Source of the DNA: Limisphaerales bacterium
GTDB taxonomy: Bacteria > Verrucomicrobiota > Verrucomicrobiia > Limisphaerales > UBA1100
Length of the DNA stretch: 64,000 nt
Assembly: GCA_014382585.1 (NCBI GenBank)
Contig: JACNJL010000026.1
Location: 165,893-229,892 of the forward strand
Direction of reading: 5' to 3'
The notes beneath the pieces were generated by a model. That model was not told where the DNA came from. It saw only the letters and a program-made list of their open reading frames with translations, and searched no databases. Both the position numbers and the translations under genes were made by a program. This document shows positions 43,373 through 53,551 of this stretch, piece by piece. Numbering within the stretch: the stretch's first letter is position 1; every line of letters begins with the position of its first letter.

Positions 43373-44618
43373 ATCTGTCGCATTCTCCCATCACAAAATC
43401 CAGCGAGCCCAAAATCGCAACCACGTCGGCCACCGTGTGGCCGGGGAGGAGTTGCGAGAGGATGCTGAGGTTGACAAAAGATGGGGCGCGGATTTTCAGC
43501 CGGTGCGGGGTTCCGCCGCCGAGGCTGTGGATGTAAAAGCCAAGCTCGCCCTTGGGGTTTTCTGCGCCAAAATAAACTTCGCCCACCGGTGCATCCTGTC
43601 CCTGCGTGACGAGCATAAATTGGTGGATGAGTTCCTCCATATTCGTCATCACTTTTTCTTTGGGCGGCAGGACGATTTTGCCGTCGTCCACATTGATCGG
43701 GCCGTCGGGGATATCTGCGATGCACTGGCGCAGGATTTTTACGCTCTCGCGCATCTCGAGAATGCGGATGGCGTAGCGGTCGTAACAATCGCCGGTGGTG
43801 CCGACGGGCACATCGAAATCGAAGCGGTCGTAAATCATATAGGGCCGCGCCTTGCGCACGTCGTGCTCCACGCCGCTGCCGCGAAGGTTGGGGCCGGACA
43901 GGCCGAAGTCGATAGCTTCTTCACTGGTGATGACGCCTACGCCTTGGGTGCGGTCGAGGAAAATTGGATTGCGCGTGAGGAGCGTTTCCGTTTCGTCGAA
44001 GTTGATTTCCACTTCGTCGAGAAATACGCTGAGTTCATCGAGCCAACCTTCCGGCAGATCGCGCGATAAACCGCCCACGCGCGTGTAGCTCGTGGTAAAC
44101 CGCGCGCCGGCGAGTGATTCAATGAGATAATAAATTTTTTCGCGCTCGGTGAACGTGTGCAGAAACACCGTGAACGCGCCGGTGTCCATCGCAAACGCGC
44201 CGATCCCCAGCAAATGTGCCGATACGCGGGCGAGTTCGCAGCAAATGGTGCGGATGTATTGGCAGCGCTCGGGGAGGTCGTCGGTGATGCCCAATAATTT
44301 TTCCACCGCCAAAACGTAGTGGACGTTGTTCGCCAATGGCGCGAGGTAGTCCAGCCGATCGGTGTACGGGATAAACTGGTTGTAGGTCATGTTCTCGGCG
44401 ATTTTTTCATCGCCGCGATGGAGGTAGCCCACATCCGGTTCGGCTTTGGTGATGACCTCGCCATCCATCTCCAACCGCAGCCGCAACACCCCGTGCGTGG
44501 CGGGGTGCGAGGGGCCCATATTGAGCACCATTTTGTCGCCACTCACATCGGGCGATTCATCCGCTGCGGCCACCTTTGTGGCGGTGTCACGAATTGCGAT
44601 GTCTTGCGTGGTGCTCAC
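43371..44618 (-). CDS. nuoD: NADH-quinone oxidoreductase subunit D
   Basis: A 415-residue NuoD, the hydrogenase-like large subunit lining the quinone pocket with NuoB. Motifs include NMGPSHPATHGVLRLRLEM, EPDVGYLHRGDEKIAE, TREREKIYYL-like FTEREKIYYLIE, SYTRVGGLSRDLP and DIVAILGSLD-like DVVAILGSLDFVMGECDR. The start is GTG 44618, whose first base is the last base of the nuoC TAG; the much longer frame to 44879 only shadows nuoC. NuoC and NuoD are separate proteins here, not fused. The stop abuts repeat copy 3. Confidence 0.96.
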   Translation of the reverse strand: MSTTQDIAIRDTATKVAAADESPDVSGDKMVLNMGPSHPATHGVLRLRLEMDGEVITKAEPDVGYLHRGDEKIAENMTYNQFIPYTDRLDYLAPLANNVHYVLAVEKLLGITDDLPERCQYIRTICCELARVSAHLLGIGAFAMDTGAFTVFLHTFTEREKIYYLIESLAGARFTTSYTRVGGLSRDLPEGWLDELSVFLDEVEINFDETETLLTRNPIFLDRTQGVGVITSEEAIDFGLSGPNLRGSGVEHDVRKARPYMIYDRFDFDVPVGTTGDCYDRYAIRILEMRESVKILRQCIADIPDGPINVDDGKIVLPPKEKVMTNMEELIHQFMLVTQGQDAPVGEVYFGAENPKGELGFYIHSLGGGTPHRLKIRAPSFVNLSILSQLLPGHTVADVVAILGSLDFVMGECDR

Positions 44619-45205
44619 TATTTTCCATCCTCCGGATTGCGACGCCGGGGTTCGCGGACGGTTGTGTTTTCGCTGCTGGCGAGTGTTACGAATGGGCCGC
44701 CTTCCATTGGAGCGGTTTGGGTGAAGGCCACATCGGGCACTTCGGTAGGCTTGCCTTCGAGCGGGAAATCTTTGCGCAGCGGAAAGTGCGGATAGCCTTC
44801 CCACATCAAAATGCGCGTGAGGTTTGGATGGCCGGTGAATTTTACGCCCATCATATCGTACGCCTCGCGTTCGTGCCAATCAGCGGTGCGCCACACGCCG
44901 GTGACGGTGGGCACCTCGCCGTGCTCTTCGGTCACCTGCGTTTTCAAACGTAAGTTCTGATGATGCGAAATACTGCTCAATTCGTAAACCACCGAGAAGC
45001 GCGGATCCTCGCCGTAATGATCGAGCGTGGAAATATCTAGAAGATAATTGAAACCCAATTCGTGTTTTGCAAATTCGCAGACTTCGGCAATGCGCGTGGC
45101 ATCGGCGATGTTCACCGTAATTTCGTCGCGAAACTCCGTGGGTTCGGAAATGAGTTCGCCAAACTCGGCCTTCAACTGCTTTGCGAAATCAGCGGCAGTC
45201 GTCAT
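44618..45205 (-). CDS. nuoC: NADH-quinone oxidoreductase subunit C
   Basis: A 195-residue peripheral subunit of complex I. It shows FNYLLDISTLDHYGEDPRF, the family pattern WHEREAYDMMGVKFTGHPNL, and RILMWEGYPHFPLRKDFPLE near the C-terminus. The usual length is about 180-220 residues. Its start overlaps the nuoB stop by one base and its stop overlaps the nuoD start, so nuoB, nuoC and nuoD are tightly coupled. There is a 30-residue charged tail after the conserved part. Confidence 0.96.
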   Translation of the reverse strand: MTTAADFAKQLKAEFGELISEPTEFRDEITVNIADATRIAEVCEFAKHELGFNYLLDISTLDHYGEDPRFSVVYELSSISHHQNLRLKTQVTEEHGEVPTVTGVWRTADWHEREAYDMMGVKFTGHPNLTRILMWEGYPHFPLRKDFPLEGKPTEVPDVAFTQTAPMEGGPFVTLASSENTTVREPRRRNPEDGK

Positions 45206-45717
45206 TAGGCGGTGGGTTTAAAATGTTGTTTGGCCCAAGGCTCCTTCGCCACTTTGCTTTGGAGTTTCATCAAGCCTTCAAGCACAGCCTCGGGGCGGGG
45301 CGGGCAACCGGCGATGTACACATCCACCGGCAAAATTTGATCCACCCCCTGTAACACTGCGTAGCTGCGATACATCCCGCCGCTACTTGCGCAGGCGCCC
45401 ATCGCGATCACCCATTTGGGCTCCACCATTTGATCGTAAATGCGCTTCACGGCGGTCGCCATTTTATAAGTCACCGTGCCGGCCACGATCATCACATCCG
45501 ATTGGCGTGGGGAAAACCGCATCACCTCCGAGCCGAACCGCGAGATATCAAACCGACTGCATCCCGCCGCCATCAGCTCGATGCCGCAGCACGCGAGCCC
45601 CATCGGCATTGGCCACATGGAATTCTTGCGAAACCAATTCACCGCAGCATCGACCGTGGTATGAACCACCTCGCCCTCCACCTTGGAATTATAACCGATC
45701 TCCGCTTTTTGAGTCAT
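45205..45717 (-). CDS. nuoB: NADH-quinone oxidoreductase subunit B
   Basis: A 170-residue NuoB carrying the terminal 4Fe-4S cluster N2, which reduces quinone. The ligands are in [13 protein letters not shown] (tandem Cys), [11 protein letters not shown] and [14 protein letters not shown]. Start ATG 45717 has an AGGGAG ribosome-binding site six bases upstream; the GTG at 45732 is less likely. It is the first gene of the cluster. In most bacteria nuoA precedes it, but the 231 bases upstream contain no gene, so nuoA must be elsewhere or lost. Confidence 0.97.
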   Translation of the reverse strand: MTQKAEIGYNSKVEGEVVHTTVDAAVNWFRKNSMWPMPMGLACCGIELMAAGCSRFDISRFGSEVMRFSPRQSDVMIVAGTVTYKMATAVKRIYDQMVEPKWVIAMGACASSGGMYRSYAVLQGVDQILPVDVYIAGCPPRPEAVLEGLMKLQSKVAKEPWAKQHFKPTA

Positions 45718-45743
45718 TACGCGCTCCCTCACAAACCTGATTG

Positions 45744-45772
45744 AGCGTAAGGTTGAGAAAAGGAGCAGGCAA
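45744..45772 (-). promoter_or_regulatory. promoter of the nuo operon
   Basis: On the minus strand TTGCCT (45772-45767) and TACGCT (45749-45744) are 17 bases apart, ending 27 bases before nuoB ATG. It lies just downstream of the CRP-type palindrome. Confidence 0.5.
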
Positions 45773-45777
45773 GGATT

Positions 45778-45795
45778 TTGTGAAAAATTTCACAA
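45778..45795. promoter_or_regulatory. CRP-type operator upstream of nuoB
   Basis: TTGTGAAA-AA-TTTCACAA is a perfect palindrome containing TGTGA-N6-TCACA, the CRP/FNR-superfamily CRP-class consensus. Its centre is about 50 bases from the likely nuo transcription start. Confidence 0.55.
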
Positions 45796-45888
45796 GCTCG
45801 GAACGCGGAGATGGTTTCGGGGCGATTTTTGCCGAAAACCGTTGTCAATAAGGCCGAAAACTTTTTTCACTTATTTGCAGTTCATCCC

Positions 45889-45917
45889 TTGACGAATCAC
45901 CATTTCAGCACCATATT
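45889..45917 (+). promoter_or_regulatory. promoter of rpoD
   Basis: TTGACG (45889-45894) and CATATT (45912-45917) are 17 bases apart, 31 bases before the rpoD ATG. Confidence 0.6.
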
Positions 45918-45948
45918 CCCCGACCTTTTCGTAGTAAAAGGTTGAATT

Positions 45949-48015
<2,067 letters not shown>

Positions 48016-48042
48016 AAAGATTGGAAAACAGAAAAATTCAAA

Positions 48043-48066
48043 GGCGGCCAACCGGCCGCCTTTTTT
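48043..48066 (+). terminator. rho-independent terminator of rpoD
   Basis: GGCGGCC-AACC-GGCCGCC (48043-48060) followed by six Ts. In the right direct-repeat copy the matching stem is broken (GGCGGCTAAATACGTCCC), so only the left copy works as a terminator. Confidence 0.85.
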
Positions 48067-48067
48067 C

Positions 48068-48117
48068 GGTAGGGACACGCTGCGCGTGTCCACGGACGCG
48101 CACAGCGCGTCCCTACC
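48068..48117. repeat. GTAGGG-type double-hairpin element, copy 4
   Basis: GGTAGGG and CCCTACC bracket GGACACGC-TGC-GCGTGTCC and GGACGCGC-ACA-GCGCGTCC. It sits immediately after the rpoD terminator and before the gcvP fragment, and matches the copy at 49731-49780 almost base for base. Confidence 0.85.
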
Positions 48118-48120
48118 CAA

Positions 48121-48206
48121 CTACTCCTCCAAAAACGCTTCCATCCCCGCGCAGCTACAAACTAAATTCCGATCGCCCCACACATTATCGATGCGGGCGG
48201 TGGCGG
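48121..48206 (-). pseudogene. gcvP 3'-end fragment (86 bp)
   Basis: On the minus strand this fragment encodes [20 protein letters not shown], the same last residues as the intact gcvP at 49784, with about six differences over 86 bases. Upstream of the fragment the similarity stops in a run of Ts, and an unrelated frame continues to 48630. It is the inner part of the left 188-bp direct repeat and carries no start, so it is a remnant and not a working gene. Confidence 0.85.
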
Positions 48207-48415
48207 CGTTTTTTGAAATTTTTTGAGGGGCAATGGGTGTGGGCCTAACGCCGGTTGTCAGAAAGTTTTTTTGGTGCTTGGGCCTTGTTTTTGTGGGGTT
48301 TTTGGGTTTGGAGTGAAAATAATTGAAAATAAATGAAAGATTTTGCCTCCGTTTCGCGAATATATAGTAGAGGGCACGTTGTCCTTTGTAACCTGAACTC
48401 AGAAAGACACGAACT
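48207..48415. other. intergenic stretch at the left end of the AT-rich island, no gene seen
   Basis: Between the gcvP fragment and the first island ORF there is no supported gene. The stretch is T-rich with GTTTTTTTGG-like runs, and the last 100 bases are A-rich with a weak TATATA at about 48362 that could be a -10 element. No clear -35 is seen. Confidence 0.5.
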
Positions 48416-48907
48416 ATGAAGAAAACACTACTAACACTGCTGGCCTTAGTTGGCCTCACTTGGAATGTAAATGCGCAGGAGGCACCAGGTGCGCCCAAAT
48501 TCAGCCAACCTCCCACAGATGAAAAACCGCCACCTGAACTGGGTCTAATGATTGAATTAGAATCTGGTTTGCCTCTCGATTTGTATGGGTGGTTAAATGT
48601 TGATGTCGAATGGGGAATTAGGTGGGACATAGAACCACTCCTGATGGCTCATATGATTAAAACAAAAAAGGATAAACTAACACTAAACTACTATCCGTAT
48701 CGTGACCTAAAGAATAATCCGAAATTTATAAGCGTTCAAGACTATTACAGCATTGACATCTCCTTTGACCCTCTTGATAAAAGCTCACTCATTTTTTTGG
48801 TTACCAGGGCCGATGCTAATGAGGATAGAAGCAAATCTATTTTCACTGAAATTATTGCCTACAAAATAGCACTATCTGGCGATTTAAAGATTGTTGGGAG
48901 TGCCTAG
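48416..48907 (+). CDS. hypothetical exported protein of the AT-rich island
   Basis: A 163-residue protein with a clear Sec signal peptide (MKKTLLTLLALVGLTWNVNA, likely cleaved before QEAPGAP). The mature part is proline-rich at first, then contains DLYGWLNVDVEWGIRWDIEP and an aromatic/charged region, with no known family. It is AT-rich in codon choice, unlike its neighbours. It is the first of three same-strand ORFs in the island bounded by 188-bp direct repeats. The function is unknown; a periplasmic or surface role is suggested only by the signal peptide. No strong ribosome-binding site precedes ATG 48416. Confidence 0.55.
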   Translation: MKKTLLTLLALVGLTWNVNAQEAPGAPKFSQPPTDEKPPPELGLMIELESGLPLDLYGWLNVDVEWGIRWDIEPLLMAHMIKTKKDKLTLNYYPYRDLKNNPKFISVQDYYSIDISFDPLDKSSLIFLVTRADANEDRSKSIFTEIIAYKIALSGDLKIVGSA

Positions 48908-48919
48908 AAGAAAGACATT

Positions 48920-49153
48920 ATGAATTTAATCGAAGTGTTTTCCATTAAAATGCCAGTAACTGCAATGCTTTCCCAATCCAGATTTCTTGGTGAAAACCCT
49001 GATATATTCCACAAGACTGAATTCGGTGAAAGATTGTATAACCTGGGGAAGATCGAGGAATTTGTCGATCCTGATAATCAACTAATAAAATTGGAGGCTA
49101 GTATTTTCTTCGATACTTTTGAATATTGGTTGGATTCGAACAAAGTCAGATAG
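48920..49153 (+). CDS. hypothetical small protein of the AT-rich island
   Basis: A 77-residue ORF beginning 12 bases after the first island gene. The sequence has no signal peptide or metal motif; it starts MNLIEVFSIKMPVTAMLSQS and continues with charged and aromatic residues to EYWLDSNKVR. It has no recognised family and could be a chance frame, but it is on the same strand as, and close to, two better candidates, and a purine-rich AGAAAG precedes the ATG. Its composition is AT-rich like the rest of the island. Confidence 0.4.
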   Translation: MNLIEVFSIKMPVTAMLSQSRFLGENPDIFHKTEFGERLYNLGKIEEFVDPDNQLIKLEASIFFDTFEYWLDSNKVR

Positions 49154-49185
49154 GGCCGAGCACAACATCCAGAAATTATATTTCA

Positions 49186-49575
49186 ATGAAAACTCTTAAA
49201 CAATTTGTCTGTGCATTTTTGATTGCTCAGTGCTTTGGGTGCAAATCCCCTATCGCTTCACATCAACCTTTAAATGTCAAATCGGTACCCGAACTCAACA
49301 TCCCTGATCGTGGCGGTTTCGTATCAAATGAGCAGTTTCTGCGCGCCACCATACGTGAAATTTTATCTTTTCGAAGCATGGTTCATCCGGATAACAACTC
49401 TGGCAGCAACTTGTTCTATTTGGAGTGGTCTGTTAAGTGGTCTGAGATGTTGGTTTCTATAACAAAAAAAGAGCTCGAGGCCTTCAAAAAGGAAGAGGAA
49501 AGAAAAGAACGCCAACAGTTGCGAGAAAAATACCCGCACCTATTCAAACAGTCAGGGAAAATCTCTGAAGAGTAG
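49186..49575 (+). CDS. hypothetical lipoprotein of the AT-rich island
   Basis: A 129-residue protein. The N-terminus (MKTLKQFVCAFLIAQCFGCK) looks like a lipoprotein signal with a cysteine at the expected place, although the lipobox is imperfect. The mature part has NSGSNLFYLEWSVKWSEMLV and a charged coiled-coil-like end rich in Lys/Glu (FKKEEERKERQQLREKYPHL). No family is recognised. ATG 49186 is used rather than the in-frame ATG at 49126, which would disrupt the signal. A strong terminator follows at 49606, so the three island ORFs may form one transcript. Confidence 0.5.
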   Translation: MKTLKQFVCAFLIAQCFGCKSPIASHQPLNVKSVPELNIPDRGGFVSNEQFLRATIREILSFRSMVHPDNNSGSNLFYLEWSVKWSEMLVSITKKELEAFKKEEERKERQQLREKYPHLFKQSGKISEE

Positions 49576-49605
49576 ATTCCTTAATCACTTGATCAGGCCA
49601 TTCAC

Positions 49606-49634
49606 CGCCCCGTTTTTACGGGGCGTTTTTTTTT
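49606..49634 (+). terminator. rho-independent terminator of the island ORFs
   Basis: CGCCCCG-TTTTTA-CGGGGCG (49606-49625) followed by nine Ts (49626-49634). It is 30 bases past the last island ORF. Confidence 0.9.
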
Positions 49635-49681
49635 GTGCCGATGGTTTTCAGGGCGTCGCGCACCCATTCGGGTGATGCCGG

Positions 49682-49869
49682 GATCGGAAAACAGAAAATT
49701 CAAAGGCGGCTAAATACGTCCCTTTTTTTCGGTAGGGACACGCTGTGCGTGTCCACGGACGCGCACAGCGCGTCCCTACCCAACTACTCCTCCAAAAACG
49801 CTTCCATCCCCGCACAGCTACAAACCAAATTCCGATCGCCCCAGACGTTGTCGATGCGGGCGGTGGCGG
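49682..49869. repeat. 188-bp direct repeat, right copy
   Basis: Matches 48019-48206. It contains a decayed terminator stem, the intact GTAGGG double hairpin (49731-49780) and the true 3' end of gcvP. The right edge of the duplication is inside gcvP at about 49869, where the similarity ends. Confidence 0.85.
49731..49780. repeat. GTAGGG-type double-hairpin element, copy 5
   Basis: GGTAGGGAC ... GTCCCTACC with the hairpins GGACACGC-TGT-GCGTGTCC and GGACGCGC-ACA-GCGCGTCC. It is three bases from the gcvP stop and is part of the right direct repeat. Confidence 0.85.
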
Positions 49870-52708
49870 GCCAGTGTTTGGATTCGCGGAGCCATTCGGC
49901 GGGGAAGGCCGCTTGCTCGCGGTCGTAGGCGTGGGGCCATTCGTTGGCGGCTACCATATCGGGGGTGTGCGGGGATTGCTTGAGAAGATTGTCAACCGCA
50001 TCGGCCTCGCCGGATTCGATGGCTTCGATCTCGGCGCGGATAGCGATCATCGCGTCGCAGAAGCGGTCGAGTTCTTCTTTGGATTCGCTCTCGGTGGGTT
50101 CCACCATCATCGTGCCGGCGACCGGCCACGAGATGGTGGGCGCGTGGAAGCCGTAATCCATCAATCGTTTGGCGACGTCTTCCACGGTCACTTTTTTGAA
50201 CTGCCGTAAATCCAAAATACACTCGTGCGCCACGCGACCGTTCGCGCCTTTGAAGAGCACGGGGTAATGCGGATCCAATCGATGGGCGATGTAGTTGGCA
50301 TTGAGGATGGCGTGCTCGGTGGCGGCGCGCAGTCCGTCGGGGCCCATCATCGCGATGTACATCCACGAGATGGGGAGGATGCTGGCGCTGCCCCACGGGG
50401 CGGCGCTGACCGCGCCAATCGGATTTTCGCCGCCGAGATTGACGACCGAATGATCCGGCAAAAAATCGGTCAGATGGTCCGCCACGCCGATGGGGCCCAT
50501 CCCCGGGCCGCCGCCGCCGTGCGGGATGCAAAAGGTTTTGTGGAGGTTGATGTGGCAGACGTCCGCGCCCAGTTCGCCGGGGCGCGATAGGCCGACCATC
50601 GCGTTGAGGTTCGCGCCATCGAGATAAATCTGGCCGCCCGCGCCGTGGACGATTTCGCAAATCTCGCGGATGGTTTCCTCGAACACGCCGTGCGTTGAGG
50701 GATACGTAATCATCATCGCCGCAAGATCGGCGGCGTGCGCTTCGGCTTGGGCGCGGAGGTCGTCGAGGTCGATGTCGCCTTCGTCGCTGCATTTCACCGG
50801 CACCACCGTGAGGCCGGCCATTACCGCGCTGGCGGGGTTGGTGCCGTGCGCGCTGGTGGGGATGAGGCAAATGTTGCGCTGCGGTTCGCGGCGGCTTTGG
50901 TGAAACGCTTTGATGACCAACAGCCCCGCGTACTCGCCCTGTGATCCGGCGTTGGGTTGCAGCGAGACGCCGGCGAAGCCGGTGATTTCCGCCAGCCAAT
51001 CTTCGAGGTCGGCAAACATTTCCTGATAACCGCGCGTTTGGGCCACGGGCACGAAGGGATGGATGCTGTTAAATTCCCGCCACGAAATCGGCTGCATTTC
51101 GGCCACGGCATTGAGCTTCATCGTGCACGAGCCAAGCGGAATCATACTTTGTGCCAGGGACAAATCGCGGCTCTCAAGACGTTTCAAATAACGCATCAAC
51201 TCCGTTTCGGAGCGATGTTTGTGAAACACTTCGTGCATGAGAAAATCGCTCGTCCGTCCAAGCCCTTCCGGCGTGGCCTCGGCGGGGGAAAGCTCTTTCA
51301 GTTTGAAAGGCACATCGCGGCCGCCATTGAAGACCGCCAGTAAATCGAGCACATCGGATTCGGTGGTCGTTTCGTTCAACGCGATGCCGAGCGTTTGCGC
51401 ATCGAGCACGCGCAAATTGATGCCAAACTTTTCCGCCTCACGAACCACCTCGCGCGCATTCAGATTGTTATGCGTGACCGTGACTGTATCAAAAAAAGTT
51501 TCGTGCCCCAGCTTGTGCCCGAGTCGTTTGAGGCCCGCGGCGAGGCAACGCGTGAGCCCGTGCACATGCGCAGCGATGGCGCGCAATCCATCCGGCCCGT
51601 GGTAGCACGCGTACATCGCGGACATATTTGCAAGCAACGCCTGCGCGGTGCAGATGTTGCTCGTCGCTTTGTCGCGCCGAATGTGTTGCTCGCGCGTTTG
51701 CAGCGACAGCCGAAACGCCGGGCGCCCGCGTGCATCTTTGGAAACCCCCACGATGCGGCCAGGAATCTGCCGCTTATAAATATCGCGCGTGGCAAAAAAC
51801 GCCGCGTGCGGTCCGCCGTAGCCCAGCGGCACGCCGAAGCGTTGGGCGTTGCCCACGGCGATGTCCGTGCCCAATTCGCCCGGGGCTTTCAATTGCGTGA
51901 GCGCCAGTAAATCCGTCGCCATCACCACCATCGCGCCCGCCTCGTGCGCGTGCGCGATGAGGCTCGTGTAATCTTCCACCGCGCCGTCCGTGGCCGGATA
52001 TTGCAGCAATACGCCAAACACATTTTCATCCAGCGCCAGATCATCAGTCGCTCCCGTGCGCACCTCGATGCCCAACGGCGCGGCGCGTGTTTGCAGTACC
52101 TCGATATTTTGCGGATGACAATCCGCTGCCGCTACAAAGACATTGCGGCTGCCTTTGCCCTTCACCGCGTGGCACATCATCATCGCTTCCGCGCACGCCG
52201 TCGCCTCGTCGAGTAACGACGCATTGGCGATCTCCAACCCCGTGAGGTCGGCTACCATTGTTTGGAAATTCAGCAGACTCTCAAGCCGCCCCTGCGAAAT
52301 CTCCGCCTGATACGGCGTGTACTGCGTATACCAACCGGGGTTCTCCAAAAGATTTCGCTGAATCGCCGGTGGCACGAGGCAGTTGTGAAAACCCATCCCA
52401 AGATAATTCCGGAACGGTTTGTTGGCAGAAATAATCCGCTTCAACGCCCTCAACGCCTCGTGCTCCGAAAGAGCGGCCGGAAGATTGAGTGGCCGCGTGC
52501 TGCGAATCGCCTCCGGCACCACCGAGTCAATGAACCCCTCCAGCGAATCGGCCCCGAGCGCCTCGAGCATTGCCCGCGCCTCGGCGGCGTCCGGCCCAAT
52601 ATGGCGCGCGGCAAAGTGATCGGGATGTCCGGTCAAGGTCACAGGTGTAATTTCAGTTTCAGACACAGCCCCGGCAGTGTCGGCAATCGGTAGGTCACGC
52701 ACAAGCAT
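49784..52708 (-). CDS. gcvP: glycine dehydrogenase (decarboxylating), P protein
   Basis: A 974-residue single-chain P protein of the glycine cleavage system. It decarboxylates glycine with PLP and passes the aminomethyl group to the H protein lipoyl arm. The N-terminal half has [32 protein letters not shown] and [20 protein letters not shown]. The C-terminal half has [19 protein letters not shown] and the PLP-lysine site [20 protein letters not shown]. The ATG at 52708 is used over the TTG at 52744. Its last 86 bases are duplicated 1.66 kb to the left. gcvT and gcvH are not in the window, so this P gene stands alone. Confidence 0.97.
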   Translation of the reverse strand: MLVRDLPIADTAGAVSETEITPVTLTGHPDHFAARHIGPDAAEARAMLEALGADSLEGFIDSVVPEAIRSTRPLNLPAALSEHEALRALKRIISANKPFRNYLGMGFHNCLVPPAIQRNLLENPGWYTQYTPYQAEISQGRLESLLNFQTMVADLTGLEIANASLLDEATACAEAMMMCHAVKGKGSRNVFVAAADCHPQNIEVLQTRAAPLGIEVRTGATDDLALDENVFGVLLQYPATDGAVEDYTSLIAHAHEAGAMVVMATDLLALTQLKAPGELGTDIAVGNAQRFGVPLGYGGPHAAFFATRDIYKRQIPGRIVGVSKDARGRPAFRLSLQTREQHIRRDKATSNICTAQALLANMSAMYACYHGPDGLRAIAAHVHGLTRCLAAGLKRLGHKLGHETFFDTVTVTHNNLNAREVVREAEKFGINLRVLDAQTLGIALNETTTESDVLDLLAVFNGGRDVPFKLKELSPAEATPEGLGRTSDFLMHEVFHKHRSETELMRYLKRLESRDLSLAQSMIPLGSCTMKLNAVAEMQPISWREFNSIHPFVPVAQTRGYQEMFADLEDWLAEITGFAGVSLQPNAGSQGEYAGLLVIKAFHQSRREPQRNICLIPTSAHGTNPASAVMAGLTVVPVKCSDEGDIDLDDLRAQAEAHAADLAAMMITYPSTHGVFEETIREICEIVHGAGGQIYLDGANLNAMVGLSRPGELGADVCHINLHKTFCIPHGGGGPGMGPIGVADHLTDFLPDHSVVNLGGENPIGAVSAAPWGSASILPISWMYIAMMGPDGLRAATEHAILNANYIAHRLDPHYPVLFKGANGRVAHECILDLRQFKKVTVEDVAKRLMDYGFHAPTISWPVAGTMMVEPTESESKEELDRFCDAMIAIRAEIEAIESGEADAVDNLLKQSPHTPDMVAANEWPHAYDREQAAFPAEWLRESKHWPATARIDNVWGDRNLVCSCAGMEAFLEE

Positions 52709-52774
52709 TTGCCGGAAGCTAGACAAGAGGAGGGGAGGGGACAAGCGGGAATTGTTGGAATGACGGAAATAAGA

Positions 52775-52908
52775 AAATGACCAAGGGCTGAACTCTAATG
52801 ATCAAGGCCCAATGACCAAATCCCAAGGAATGCCCAAGCCCCAAAAGTGGGCCTTGAATTGGACTTTGGGTTTTCCTTGGGCATTGGGTTTTGGTCATTG
52901 GCCATTTT
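52775..52908. repeat. CCAATGACCAAGG-type long inverted repeat, copy 4
   Basis: Left arm AAATGACCAAGGGC, TCAAGGCCCAATGACC, ATCCCAAGGAATGCCC; right arm TTTTCCTTGGGCATTGG and TTTTGGTCATTGGCCATT. It lies between gcvP and the GbsR-like gene. Confidence 0.75.
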
Positions 52909-52963
52909 TAGATATTATCAAAAAAAACAAATTTCCCCTTGCGCGTTTTCCGTTTTCGGTTTA

Positions 52964-52979
52964 TTCTGTCTTGACAGAA
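52964..52979. promoter_or_regulatory. operator-like palindrome directly before the GbsR-like gene
   Basis: TTCTGTC-TT-GACAGAA is a perfect inverted repeat that ends at the base before the ATG (52980). A GACAGAA word recurs at 53586 in the next gene's start region. It is a likely autoregulatory site. Confidence 0.55.
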
Positions 52980-53519
52980 ATGAGTGAATCAACTCTCCAA
53001 CTCTCTCCGGTCCAGCAGAAGTTCATCCTGCATTGGGGCGAAATGGGCACGCGCTGGGGCATTAACCGCACCGTCGCCCAAATCCACGCACTGCTGTATA
53101 TTTGGCCTAATTCGCTGAATGCAGAGCAAATCACTCTCACGCTGGAAGTGGCGCGATCCAATGTGAGCACCAGTTTGCGCGAGCTGACCGGGTGGGGCAT
53201 TGTCAAGAATGTGCAAATGATGGGCGACCGCCGCGATCATTTTGAAACGCTCGATGATCCGTGGGAAATGTTTCGCATTATTATGGACGAGCGGAAACGC
53301 CGCGAGATGGATCCCACGTTGGAGTTGCTGCGCGATTGCCTCGAAGAACAAAAGAAAGCCCGCAAAAAAGATCCGCACACCGAAGAGCGACTGAAGGGCT
53401 TGGCTGAATTTTTTGAGAGCACCTCCAGTTGTTATGCCCGAATGGCAAAACTGCCCACCAGCACGCTGCGCAAACTTTCGCGCATGGGCGACAAGATGCT
53501 GCAACTGCTGCCAATTTAA
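52980..53519 (+). CDS. GbsR/MarR-like transcriptional regulator
   Basis: A 179-residue regulator with a MarR/GbsR winged-helix DNA-binding region: INRTVAQIHALLYIWPNSLN followed by LTLEVARSNVSTSLRELTGW and GIVKNVQMMGDRRDHFE. GbsR proteins respond to osmoprotectants such as choline in known cases, but the ligand here is unknown. ATG 52980 is directly after the TTCTGTC/GACAGAA palindrome; the in-frame ATG at 52812 would translate the repeat element. It opens a cluster with a DCC thiol oxidoreductase, a membrane protein and an epimerase-like gene. Confidence 0.75.
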   Translation: MSESTLQLSPVQQKFILHWGEMGTRWGINRTVAQIHALLYIWPNSLNAEQITLTLEVARSNVSTSLRELTGWGIVKNVQMMGDRRDHFETLDDPWEMFRIIMDERKRREMDPTLELLRDCLEEQKKARKKDPHTEERLKGLAEFFESTSSCYARMAKLPTSTLRKLSRMGDKMLQLLPI

Positions 53520-53551
53520 CCGAAACCAAAAACCCAAAACGGAAAGCGCAA

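Larger units (their letters stand above)
48019..48206. repeat. 188-bp direct repeat, left copy
   Basis: Bases 48019-48206 and 49682-49869 are homologous, offset by 1,663, with a few substitutions and short indels (first words GATTGGAAAACAG versus GATCGGAAAACAG). Each holds an A-rich lead, a GGCGGC stem region, the GTAGGG double hairpin and the last 86 bases of gcvP. Together they flank the island at 48207-49681. Confidence 0.85.

Noticed and set aside
48121..48630. 169-codon minus-strand ORF that ends with the gcvP terminus
   Set aside because: Only the last ~28 residues match GcvP; the rest is an unrelated frame through the island, so I call just the 86-base fragment a remnant.
48207..49681. 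Island interpreted as an insertion sequence
   Set aside because: No transposase, no short terminal inverted repeats, and the flanks are 188-bp direct repeats of local genes.
49635..49928. 97-codon plus-strand ORF across the right direct repeat
   Set aside because: It runs through the hairpin element and antisense to gcvP; no start signal or motif.
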